DNA of 64,000 bases from Clostridium lacusfryxellense (GTDB lineage Bacteria > Bacillota > Clostridia > Clostridiales > Clostridiaceae), in contig NZ_JAHLEB010000008.1 of the NCBI RefSeq assembly GCF_018861735.1, positions 62,001 through 126,000 of the forward strand. The letters run 5' to 3'. A program made the translations under genes and the position numbers. Within the stretch, counting starts at the first letter, position 1, and every line of letters begins with the position of its first letter. The notes below the pieces were generated by a model, which saw nothing but the letters and a program-made list of their open reading frames with translations, searched no databases and had not been told where the DNA came from. Positions 54,263-61,462 of the stretch are shown here, piece after piece.

Positions 54263-55333
54263 ATGATTCCAGAGAATAATCAAGAAAATAATCAAGAGCA
54301 AAAACATGTGAGACGTGTTCGATATAAAGGTACTAACCCTATATCTTATAAAGACAAATATAAGGAACTGCAACCAGAGAAATATTCTGATACTGTGGCA
54401 AAAGTTATCCAAAAAGGCAGTACACCTGCTGGTATGCATCGTTCAATTTGCGTTAAAGAAATATTGGAATTTTTACAAATTACTCCTGGTCAAATAGGAC
54501 TCGATGCAACACTAGGTTATGGTGGTCATACTTTAGAGATGCTTAAATGTTTAAATTCAAAGGGTCACTTGTATTCACTTGATGTAGATCCTATTGAATT
54601 ACCACGCACCCAAGAGCGTTTAGAGAAGTTAGGTTATGGCCCTGAAATTTTAACTATTAAGCATTTGAACTTTTCTCAAATAGATCAAGTTGCCCTGCAA
54701 TCAGGCCCACTTAATTTCTTAATGGCAGATTTGGGTGTCTCTTCAATGCAAATAGACAATCCTGAAAGAGGATTTTCATTTAAGAATGAGGGACCATTAG
54801 ACTTACGGCTGAATCCCAATAGAGGTCACTCCGCCGCAGATAGGTTAAAAACTATTTCGTTATATGAATTAGAAGGTATGCTTGTAGAAAACGCAGACGA
54901 ACCTAATGCTGCAGCAATTGCTCGCTCCATTACTTCCCAAATTAAAAAAGGAATAGACATATCAACCACAACACAACTACAAGAAATCATCAAAGAAACC
55001 CTTAAATACATTCCCGGAAGTAATAGTAAAGAGGCGCTAAAAAAAACCTGTCAACGGTGTTTTCAAGCATTACGAATTGATGTCAATAGAGAATTTGAAG
55101 TGTTATATGAATTTTTGGAAAAGCTTCCTGATACCCTTGCAAAGGGTGGTCGCGTTGCTATACTTTCATTTCATTCAGGAGAAGATCGCCTTGTTAAAAA
55201 ATCTTTTAAACGTTTTTTTAGTGAAGGCATATATAGTGAAATAGCAGAAGGTCCTATCAGGCCATCAGCACAAGAATGTAATACTAATGGTCGTGCACGT
55301 TCTGCTAAATTGCGTTGGGCTATAAAAGCATGA
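54263..55333 (+). CDS. rsmH: RsmH-like 16S rRNA m4C methyltransferase, N-terminally extended
   Basis: A SAM-dependent methyltransferase of the MraW/RsmH family (356 residues), the family that methylates N4 of C1402 in 16S rRNA. Motifs: GLDATLGYGGHT, LYSLDVDPIEL, LMADLGVSSMQIDNPERGFSF, GPLDLRLNP, and the C-terminal GGRVAILSFHSGEDRLVKK. It has an extra ~55-residue N-terminus (RRVRYKGTNPISYKDKYKEL...STPAGMH) and does not sit in a division/cell-wall cluster. It is therefore probably a second, divergent RsmH with perhaps another target. ATG 54263 lies 8 bases after AAGGTGG; the GTG at 54251 is inside that site. Confidence 0.8.
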   Translation: MIPENNQENNQEQKHVRRVRYKGTNPISYKDKYKELQPEKYSDTVAKVIQKGSTPAGMHRSICVKEILEFLQITPGQIGLDATLGYGGHTLEMLKCLNSKGHLYSLDVDPIELPRTQERLEKLGYGPEILTIKHLNFSQIDQVALQSGPLNFLMADLGVSSMQIDNPERGFSFKNEGPLDLRLNPNRGHSAADRLKTISLYELEGMLVENADEPNAAAIARSITSQIKKGIDISTTTQLQEIIKETLKYIPGSNSKEALKKTCQRCFQALRIDVNREFEVLYEFLEKLPDTLAKGGRVAILSFHSGEDRLVKKSFKRFFSEGIYSEIAEGPIRPSAQECNTNGRARSAKLRWAIKA

Positions 55334-55344
55334 TTTAGTTCCTG

Positions 55345-56187
55345 TTAATCATATATTACTATCATTTTTCCTGGCTGGATTTCAATATGTTTTTCTTCAT
55401 ATTGAAACCAGATTTTTTTATTTGTCGGGTTTTCTACACGTTTGCCATCAACACTAAATATTAATCGATTATATGCATCAATGTATTCATAAATTTCTAT
55501 ATTTGTTGCATACCAAATATCTTCTCTATTACCTGTATACTTGGCGAAATCTTCAATTACATTCCAATTATTATCAGCCTCAAATTCATAACTGTGCCCC
55601 CATAAATAAAACAAATATGGTGTCTGTGTTAACTTATCTTCCACAAACTTTTTTGCAAGGCTTTTTAGCTCAGGCGAATCATGATGACAAGTTGCGGTTA
55701 ATCGCAGCCAATCAGTAGGAATTCTAAAATCATTTGTTGAAATTACAGTTCTTGCATAAGCTATGCCACAAGATTTAAGAGCCTTAATAACATCTTCACT
55801 ATTGGTACCAAATGGATAAGCCATTCCACGTATAATTGTGCTAAACTGCGTTTCAAGATTTTCACGATCTTTTATTATTTCATTAACGACCATGTGAGTA
55901 GGCAGTTGCTCAAGAAATGGATGAGTTAGCCCATGTACTGCAACCTCATGTCCTGCATTCAAATAAGTTTCTGTAACTTGATTTTTAGTCATCCTGCGAT
56001 GAATTTGTCCTTCTTGATAAATAGTACCTTCATCTGCATATAGTCCACTATTTAAATTAAATGTCCCTTTTAATCCATGTTCATTCATAATCTTAATAAG
56101 CTTTATGTCTTGCTCTACACCATCATCATAACTTAATGTAAGGGCTTTGGGTCTTCCACCTGGAAATCTCAGAAAAATATTTGCCAT
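55345..56187 (-). CDS. Cytoplasmic polysaccharide-deacetylase-like (NodB fold) protein
   Basis: A 280-residue carbohydrate-esterase-4-like protein. It has the NodB motif 1 LTLSYDDGV and motif 2 HEVAVHGLTHPFLEQLP (His-x3-His), RGMAYPFGT, and a late YLFYLWGHSYEF. The C-terminal ~60 residues form a small extra domain. There is no signal peptide or anchor, so it is not a standard cell-wall deacetylase; the substrate may be an imported amino-sugar oligomer. ATAGGAGTGAAAGAATA precedes the ATG. Convergent with the RsmH-like gene 11 bases away, with no visible terminator between them. Confidence 0.82.
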   Translation of the reverse strand: MANIFLRFPGGRPKALTLSYDDGVEQDIKLIKIMNEHGLKGTFNLNSGLYADEGTIYQEGQIHRRMTKNQVTETYLNAGHEVAVHGLTHPFLEQLPTHMVVNEIIKDRENLETQFSTIIRGMAYPFGTNSEDVIKALKSCGIAYARTVISTNDFRIPTDWLRLTATCHHDSPELKSLAKKFVEDKLTQTPYLFYLWGHSYEFEADNNWNVIEDFAKYTGNREDIWYATNIEIYEYIDAYNRLIFSVDGKRVENPTNKKIWFQYEEKHIEIQPGKMIVIYD

Positions 56188-56306
56188 TATTCTTTCACTC
56201 CTATCTAGCTTTTATTTCATATTTGTACTACATTACCTATACTCATTTCAACACAAAGTTACCTTTTCCCTGCAACATTTGAAAATTTAGGTAAAAAAAT
56301 ATAACT

Positions 56307-56927
56307 TTACAAACTATTGTTTTTATTTTCAATCAGACTTTTATTGTACATTTTTTTTGCTTTAAATGCCCGATTACCATACATTATTGATAATATAAGA
56401 AGAATTATAAAAGGCAGAAATCGCAAAACTACAACTGGGGTTTCAAAAATAAAAGCTCTCCAAAAGTCATCTCCATTTTTCTCCCATAATCCAGGCGTTA
56501 AGTATCTCAAATTATTGGTTTTTAATATACTAAACATATAAACTAACATACACACACAACTACAAATACACTGATCAATAAATCTTTTGTATCTTGCCAA
56601 TTTTGATTCTGTATCTGAAAAAATATCAGGCAAACCTATATTTGATAATTTAGGAATAAAATATTGTCCTCCTGATAAAGATAATTCTATTCCTGAAACA
56701 TGCTCCCAACCTGCATCTTCAAATAAAATTTTATACTCCTCAAATTTCCTTTTACTTTTGAATACACGATAATCAACTCTATAATGCAAATCTACAGAAT
56801 CTCCTTTAACAAAGGTATAAACTCCAAAAAAACCATACTTTTTAAGCACAAATCCACTTTTAGCCATTTCATTTAAGTATTCTTCCTCTTTATCCATGTC
56901 TACGAACATCTTAAATTTTTTCATCAT
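56307..56927 (-). CDS. DUF2812 membrane protein
   Basis: A 206-residue protein. The N-terminal ~105 residues are the soluble DUF2812 domain (FKMFVDMDKEEEYLNEMAKSG, LHYRVDYRVF, FEDAGWEHV); two membrane helices follow (about 116-133 and 160-185). DUF2812 proteins are regularly encoded next to PadR regulators, as here (18 bases downstream), and are thought to be linked to membrane or drug stress; the mechanism is unknown. GAAGGGAGC precedes a double ATG. Confidence 0.8.
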   Translation of the reverse strand: MMKKFKMFVDMDKEEEYLNEMAKSGFVLKKYGFFGVYTFVKGDSVDLHYRVDYRVFKSKRKFEEYKILFEDAGWEHVSGIELSLSGGQYFIPKLSNIGLPDIFSDTESKLARYKRFIDQCICSCVCMLVYMFSILKTNNLRYLTPGLWEKNGDDFWRAFIFETPVVVLRFLPFIILLILSIMYGNRAFKAKKMYNKSLIENKNNSL

Positions 56928-56945
56928 TTTTGCTCCCTTCTATTA

Positions 56946-57254
56946 TTAAAATACATCTTGAGAGATATTTACTAAATGCCTCATTCTAACAGTCTCCAGT
57001 TTTAATACCTCTTTCCCCTCATCCGTAAGCACATACACTTTTCTTCGTTTATCTTCACTTTCTACTGATCTTATTAGTTTTTGCTTCAAAAGTTTTTCTA
57101 TAGCACCATATAATGTACCAGCAGCAACTTTAACTTTATTTTCACTTAACAGTTCTACATTTTGCATAATTGCATATCCGTGAGAGGGCTTCACAAGAGA
57201 AAGCATGATGTAAAATGTTGTTTCTGTAAGTGGTAAGAATTTATTAAAATTCAT
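56946..57254 (-). CDS. PadR-family regulator
   Basis: A 102-residue PadR repressor: winged helix with FYIMLSLVKPSHGYAIMQNVE and VAAGTLYGAIEKLLKQKLIRSVESEDKRRKVYVLTDEGKEVL, then a short dimer helix. It is of the short PadR-s2 type. Two 19-bp repeats occupy its promoter, which predicts autoregulation. ATAGGAGGATTCT precedes the ATG. The DUF2812 gene follows in the same operon. Confidence 0.92.
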   Translation of the reverse strand: MNFNKFLPLTETTFYIMLSLVKPSHGYAIMQNVELLSENKVKVAAGTLYGAIEKLLKQKLIRSVESEDKRRKVYVLTDEGKEVLKLETVRMRHLVNISQDVF

Positions 57255-57301
57255 AGAATCCTCCTATTTTTTTATTCCATAGATGTTAGACATTTAAACT
57301 T

Positions 57302-57354
57302 TATAACGTCAAACTGTATAGTTATACTATATAACGTTTAACTGTATATGTCAA
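57302..57354 (-). promoter_or_regulatory. padR promoter with two operator copies
   Basis: On the minus strand TTGACA (57354-57349), 17 bases, TATAGT (57331-57326). Two 19-base repeats, TATAACGT-NN-AACTGTATA, lie at 57302-57320 and 57330-57348 (17 of 19 identical, 28 bases apart). Each is an imperfect palindrome. One fills the spacer between -35 and -10, the other covers the likely transcription start. Confidence 0.75.
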
Positions 57355-57358
57355 CAAT

Positions 57359-57389
57359 AAAATACGAAGGCACAAGGCCTTCGTATTTT
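57359..57389 (-). terminator. Terminator of the PTS-mupG operon
   Basis: AAAATACGAAGGC-ACAAG-GCCTTCGTATTTT, a perfect 13-bp stem with T-rich ends on both strands, about 50 bases after the mupG-like stop. Confidence 0.85.
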
Positions 57390-57441
57390 AAATAATAACT
57401 ATTATAAATATTTGAATTTTATTGTAATCAATTAGTCATGG

Positions 57442-58536
57442 TTATCTCGTTTTAATGAACCCAAAAAAATATTCTGGTCTCAATTGGTCTAATAAAATTA
57501 ATTCCTCTTTAGGTATTCTGGCCACAAAATTTCTTTCACCATCATTAGGCATATCTTTTGCGATAATTTCTAGTTCACCTCGATAATGAGATAAATTGTC
57601 ATTAACTATTACAACATCGCCCCTATGAAATAATTCTTTATCATGTTCACGATATTGAATTGGTTTGTCCTTATAATCCCCACGTGGTAGACTACTTCGA
57701 ATCAAATAATCAGATGCATCTCCTCTCCCAAAATGAGGGTAATTATATATAATATTTTTCTCATCAGTTGTAATGTCGCCCGAAAGCTCTAAGTTGAAGG
57801 TAGTTTTTGTTTTATCAACTTGGAATATCGCCTTTAGCTCAGCCTCCGTAGCATAAGCATTCCCAATTAAAATATCATCAATTTTATTAGTTGAAAGCAG
57901 ATGTCTAACTTGTAAATCTATAGGTAATCCTCTGTGCATTTCGCAAGTAGATAATCCTTCATATACTGGCCAAGGGCCAAAGGTATTTTTATTGTTACTG
58001 GAAACAAATGCTGCAACGGGAAGACCTAAAGCTTTATATTTTTTTGTGAATTCTATAAACTTATTCCATCCAAGGCCTGTATATTTCTGCGGATAAAAGT
58101 TATGACAAACAACCATATTTTGTGTGTTTGCACCTCTTTCAATCATTAAATCCAAAGCAGTATTGGAGCTTCCATTAAACTCAATAGGAATTTCATATTG
58201 ATTATGGGTAATTGCGATATCATCCATGTCACTGAAATGTCCATCTAGCCGAATAATATCAACCTTCATATCATAAAACACTTTTAAATCATATGGAGTA
58301 GCCCCTAGGTGCAAAAACACACTAGGATTTGTATCTACACCAACAATAAATCCAAGTTCATGTGCTTGTACCATAAACTCGGTAAATTTATTAATGATAA
58401 TCTCTTTTGATTCTTTGACTGACAATAAACATGTAAAAATCCGAGTAAATCCATATTTTGCAGCTAGTTTCATATAATCATAATCTTTTTCTTCTGTCGA
58501 ATGTTCTGGATAAATAGATATACCCATTCTATGCAT
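57442..58536 (-). CDS. mupG: MupG-like 6-phospho-N-acetylmuramidase (DUF871, GH170)
   Basis: A 364-residue DUF871 protein: TIM barrel at the N-terminus (MGISIYPEHSTEEKDYDYM, FIVGVDTNPSVF, DIIRLDGHF, IEFNGSSNT, VVCHNFYPQKYTGLGW), then a cyclophilin-like domain from about 240. MupG of Staphylococcus aureus, the characterised member, hydrolyses MurNAc-6-phosphate-GlcNAc after PTS uptake. The gene lies at the end of a PTS operon, in line with a phosphorylated disaccharide as substrate. The start ATG 58536 has GGCAGG 8 bases upstream; MGISIYP three codons later is an alternative. Confidence 0.82.
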   Translation of the reverse strand: MHRMGISIYPEHSTEEKDYDYMKLAAKYGFTRIFTCLLSVKESKEIIINKFTEFMVQAHELGFIVGVDTNPSVFLHLGATPYDLKVFYDMKVDIIRLDGHFSDMDDIAITHNQYEIPIEFNGSSNTALDLMIERGANTQNMVVCHNFYPQKYTGLGWNKFIEFTKKYKALGLPVAAFVSSNNKNTFGPWPVYEGLSTCEMHRGLPIDLQVRHLLSTNKIDDILIGNAYATEAELKAIFQVDKTKTTFNLELSGDITTDEKNIIYNYPHFGRGDASDYLIRSSLPRGDYKDKPIQYREHDKELFHRGDVVIVNDNLSHYRGELEIIAKDMPNDGERNFVARIPKEELILLDQLRPEYFFGFIKTR

Positions 58537-58635
58537 TTAAATAACCTGCCTTTCAATTTTATAAATTTATTCAGAAATAGCAAAAGTCGAATATAATATG
58601 CTATTTCTGAATTTCTTTTTTTAAAAATAATCTTT

Positions 58636-59160
58636 TTAAAAGCAATATTTTTTAATACTTTTAATGTTGTCATCTTGAGTAGCAATAGATTTTGCTACCT
58701 TACAAATATTGCTCAGTGCATGGGTTAAACCAACATCACCCTTTTTAGGGCAGTTCACGATATACATAAGGTCCTTATATTTACTTAGTACTTCTTCATT
58801 TTCAGCAGACATAGATGCAATTGCAGGTACATCAGTTGAATTATTTATGTCCCACGTAACCTCGGCACACATTTGTGCATAGTCCTTAAAATCAAATGCT
58901 GGTCCACAAATCACTATATCTGGATGCAGTTTTTGCACCATGTCACATAATTTTTTGCTTACCATCTTTTTATCAGATAAATAGGTTCCATTTCCACAAT
59001 ATAAACAGGCTACAACTTTGGCATCAATCTGTTTTAGATAGGGTTCCATCATGATGCTAGGACCAATAGGCACATTTTTTCCTCCAAGAGGCAACAGCTT
59101 ATCGTCTTTCGAACCCATCCCAGATTGGATTTGATCATAAATTGTTATTATCTTAATCAT
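58636..59160 (-). CDS. GrdB-like protein (N-terminal domain only)
   Basis: A 174-residue protein resembling the N-terminal domain of GrdB, the glycine/sarcosine/betaine reductase selenoprotein B: VVACLYCGNGTYLSD, PDIVICGPAFDFKDYAQMCAEVTW, VPAIASMSAENEEVL. GrdB proper has about 430 residues and carries its selenocysteine in the missing second half, so this cannot be a glycine reductase. Short GrdB relatives occur near PTS genes in Firmicutes; their chemistry is unknown. It lies between EIIC and the MupG-like gene, behind AAGGAGAATTAAGTT. Confidence 0.65.
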   Translation of the reverse strand: MIKIITIYDQIQSGMGSKDDKLLPLGGKNVPIGPSIMMEPYLKQIDAKVVACLYCGNGTYLSDKKMVSKKLCDMVQKLHPDIVICGPAFDFKDYAQMCAEVTWDINNSTDVPAIASMSAENEEVLSKYKDLMYIVNCPKKGDVGLTHALSNICKVAKSIATQDDNIKSIKKYCF

Positions 59161-59179
59161 AACTTAATTCTCCTTACTT

Positions 59180-60538
59180 TTAGAATGTTAAATCATCTAA
59201 GGATATGTTATCTTCAGTTGAAACATCTTGGGCTTTAGCCTCATCTAGTAGATATTGTTTATCCATAGTTTTAATGAATGGTAAATAGATACCTATTCCA
59301 AGAACAATAAGGAATATTTGTAATAATGACCCTTGCCATCCAGAGGATAAGAAACCTGAAATAATTGGTGGTGTAGTCCATGGCATAATAACACCATTAC
59401 AAATTGGAACCATTCCAATTCTCATAGTAATCCATGAAATAAGTATATTAATCATTGGTACAAGAATAAAAGGAATAGCTATTAAAGGATTTAATACAAC
59501 TGGCAAACCAAAAATAATTGGCTCATTTATACCAAAAATAGCAGGAACAACTGCTATTTTCCCCAGTTCTTTAATTCGTTTTGATTTACAGAATCCAAAC
59601 ATTGCAACCAATAGGGAAAGTGTTGATCCAGCCCCTCCATACGTAGCGAATAAGTCTTGAAATTGTTGATTTATAATGTGAGGTAATGGTAGTCCTGCTT
59701 GCAGCGCTTGTAAATTTTCTGCAGATAATGAATAAAGTATTGGATTAAAAACTGAACCTGTAATATTTGTTCCATGAATACCAAAGAGCCATAATACATG
59801 CGCAAAGAAATAAACTCCCGTCATAGCCCCAAGTGAATCTCCAACTTTTTGTAGCGGCAATTGCAAAATCTTATAAACAAAATCAAAAGCATTTCCCCAG
59901 GGTGTCAATGAAAAAACAATTCGAATAAAGAAGAATATAATAACTACTCCAGCGATTGGAAATAATGCTGAAAATGACTGTCCAACAGTTGGTGGAACAC
60001 CCTTTGGCATTTTAATCGTCCAACCTTTATCTTCCACCCATTTGTAAATCCTAACGGATACAAACGCACATATAATTCCTATGAATATGCCTTTTGATCC
60101 AACCCAGTCTAAAGGAATGCTAGGTACTTGAAATACTGTTTTAGTTCCTTCGGGTGTAAAAGCCGTTGTAAATGGCATAAGAATAAACCAACTTAAGATG
60201 GCAACAGCTGCTCCAAATATCATATTTGTTTTTTCCTTCTTAGCATAATTATAACCAATACCGATTACAATAAATATTGCCATAATTGAAAAAGTTGCGC
60301 TTGTTACAGTTGAAAGATAGTCTGAAATTGGTAATCCGCCAATTTTTGTACTTCTTAATAAGTCAATCCAAGCCTGAACTGGAAAATTTGAAATAAGCAT
60401 AAACATTGAACCAACTACCAAAAGTGGCATACTGATTAAAAAGCCATCACGAATTGATATAAGATATTTGTTCTTGCTTATAGCCGTAGCAATAGGCATG
60501 AGTTTTGTTTCTAGCTTATCCATAAAACTTTTTTTCAT
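59180..60538 (-). CDS. PTS EIIC, Lac/cellobiose family
   Basis: A 452-residue PTS channel of the lactose/cellobiose (CelB) family with about ten membrane segments. It starts KKSFMDKLETKLMPIATAIS with ISIRDGFLISMPLLVVGSMFML. The substrate-site region reads LFGIHGTNITGSVFNPI, and FGINEPIIFGLPVVLNP is the hallmark of this family. It imports a sugar, probably a beta-linked disaccharide. TGGAGGAGTG precedes the ATG. EIIA, EIIB and EIIC genes are contiguous in that order. Confidence 0.92.
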   Translation of the reverse strand: MKKSFMDKLETKLMPIATAISKNKYLISIRDGFLISMPLLVVGSMFMLISNFPVQAWIDLLRSTKIGGLPISDYLSTVTSATFSIMAIFIVIGIGYNYAKKEKTNMIFGAAVAILSWFILMPFTTAFTPEGTKTVFQVPSIPLDWVGSKGIFIGIICAFVSVRIYKWVEDKGWTIKMPKGVPPTVGQSFSALFPIAGVVIIFFFIRIVFSLTPWGNAFDFVYKILQLPLQKVGDSLGAMTGVYFFAHVLWLFGIHGTNITGSVFNPILYSLSAENLQALQAGLPLPHIINQQFQDLFATYGGAGSTLSLLVAMFGFCKSKRIKELGKIAVVPAIFGINEPIIFGLPVVLNPLIAIPFILVPMINILISWITMRIGMVPICNGVIMPWTTPPIISGFLSSGWQGSLLQIFLIVLGIGIYLPFIKTMDKQYLLDEAKAQDVSTEDNISLDDLTF

Positions 60539-60599
60539 TTTTACACTCCTCCATTTTTAAGAATAGCGTTAATATGGTAATATAAATTAGAATAGTTTT

Positions 60600-60920
60600 C
60601 TAAACACCCTGTTTTATCAATTTTGATGCTAATTTTAAAATATTTGCTCCATTAATGGTCCCATAATCATTGCCATCGATTAATCCTACTGGAGTATTTA
60701 ATTTATTATATTTTTCTTTAATTTCCTCATATATAAATCTCACCTGGGGTCCTAGTAAAATGCAGTCTGGATGTTCTTTTTCATAAATATCATCAATACT
60801 TGCAATCGAAAACGCTTTCACTTCAACCTGAAGGTTATGCTCATTAGCTAATTTTTGCATATTATCGGATAGTAAACTTGTAGACATTCCCGCACTACAA
60901 AACAAGTAAATTTTTTTCAT
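60600..60920 (-). CDS. PTS EIIB, Lac/cellobiose family
   Basis: A 106-residue EIIB of the lactose/cellobiose family. The phosphorylated Cys is at residue 8 (KKIYLFCSAGMSTSLLSDNM), then CILLGPQVRF. It hands the phosphate from EIIA to the sugar. I use ATG 60920 (MKKIYL); AAAGGAGAAG lies upstream, and the GTG at 60929 belongs to the spacer. It follows EIIA by 16 bases. Confidence 0.93.
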   Translation of the reverse strand: MKKIYLFCSAGMSTSLLSDNMQKLANEHNLQVEVKAFSIASIDDIYEKEHPDCILLGPQVRFIYEEIKEKYNKLNTPVGLIDGNDYGTINGANILKLASKLIKQGV

Positions 60921-60936
60921 TAATATCACTTCTCCT

Positions 60937-61278
60937 TTATTTAAAATTTAAATCAAATTTTTGTTCAAGGTTAAATAATCTTTTATAAGTATCAATAAAC
61001 TCTTTTGCAAGTATCTCAAACATCTCTGCACTCATTAGTTGATCTTCCGCATGCATCACCAATATTAACGAGTTGGTATTTTCTCCGTTCGTGTTGTGTT
61101 GTAACAATTTATTGTGAACTTCATGCGCATTCAAAAACTGACTTTTGCTCTCTTTAATTAACTCCTCTGCTTTTTTAAAGTTTCCCTTCTTAGCTTCTCG
61201 TATTGCTTCAATACTACAAGATCGTGCTGTCCCAGCAGCTGAAATCATCTGAAAACATAATAATTCTATTCCGTCCAT
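60937..61278 (-). CDS. PTS EIIA, Lac/cellobiose family
   Basis: A 113-residue helical EIIA. The active His is at residue 76 in VMHAEDQLMSA; other family marks are ISAAGTARSCSIEAIREAKKG and FLNAHEVHNKLLQ. It takes phosphate from HPr. First gene of the operon EIIA-EIIB-EIIC-grdB-like-mupG. AGAGGAGGTTGTT precedes the ATG. Confidence 0.93.
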   Translation of the reverse strand: MDGIELLCFQMISAAGTARSCSIEAIREAKKGNFKKAEELIKESKSQFLNAHEVHNKLLQHNTNGENTNSLILVMHAEDQLMSAEMFEILAKEFIDTYKRLFNLEQKFDLNFK

Positions 61279-61375
61279 AACAACCTCCTCTTATTCGTAC
61301 TTTTAAATATACTACCTATATCTTTATTATACATAAATATTTTACTAATAAATCCAATGTATCTTCCTAATGCTA

Positions 61376-61389
61376 GGAAACTGTTTACA
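61376..61389 (-). promoter_or_regulatory. Possible cre box before the PTS operon
   Basis: On the minus strand TGTAAACAGTTTCC matches TGWAANCGNTNWCA at 12 of 14 positions, about 98 bases upstream of the EIIA start. Weak. Confidence 0.3.
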
Positions 61390-61393
61390 TAAA

Positions 61394-61462
61394 TATAAAA
61401 AAATCTATGCACAAGCATATTACCCATATTAATGGATGTTATTTGTGCATAGATTTCTTTAT
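61394..61462 (-). terminator. Terminator of the PRD regulator gene
   Basis: AAATCTATGCACAA pairs with TTGTGCATAGATTT around a 28-base loop; on the minus strand TTTTTTTATATTT follows. Confidence 0.8.

Noticed and set aside
58600-58660. Possible selenocysteine read-through extending the GrdB-like protein
   Set aside because: The stop is TAA, not TGA, and no coding signal follows.
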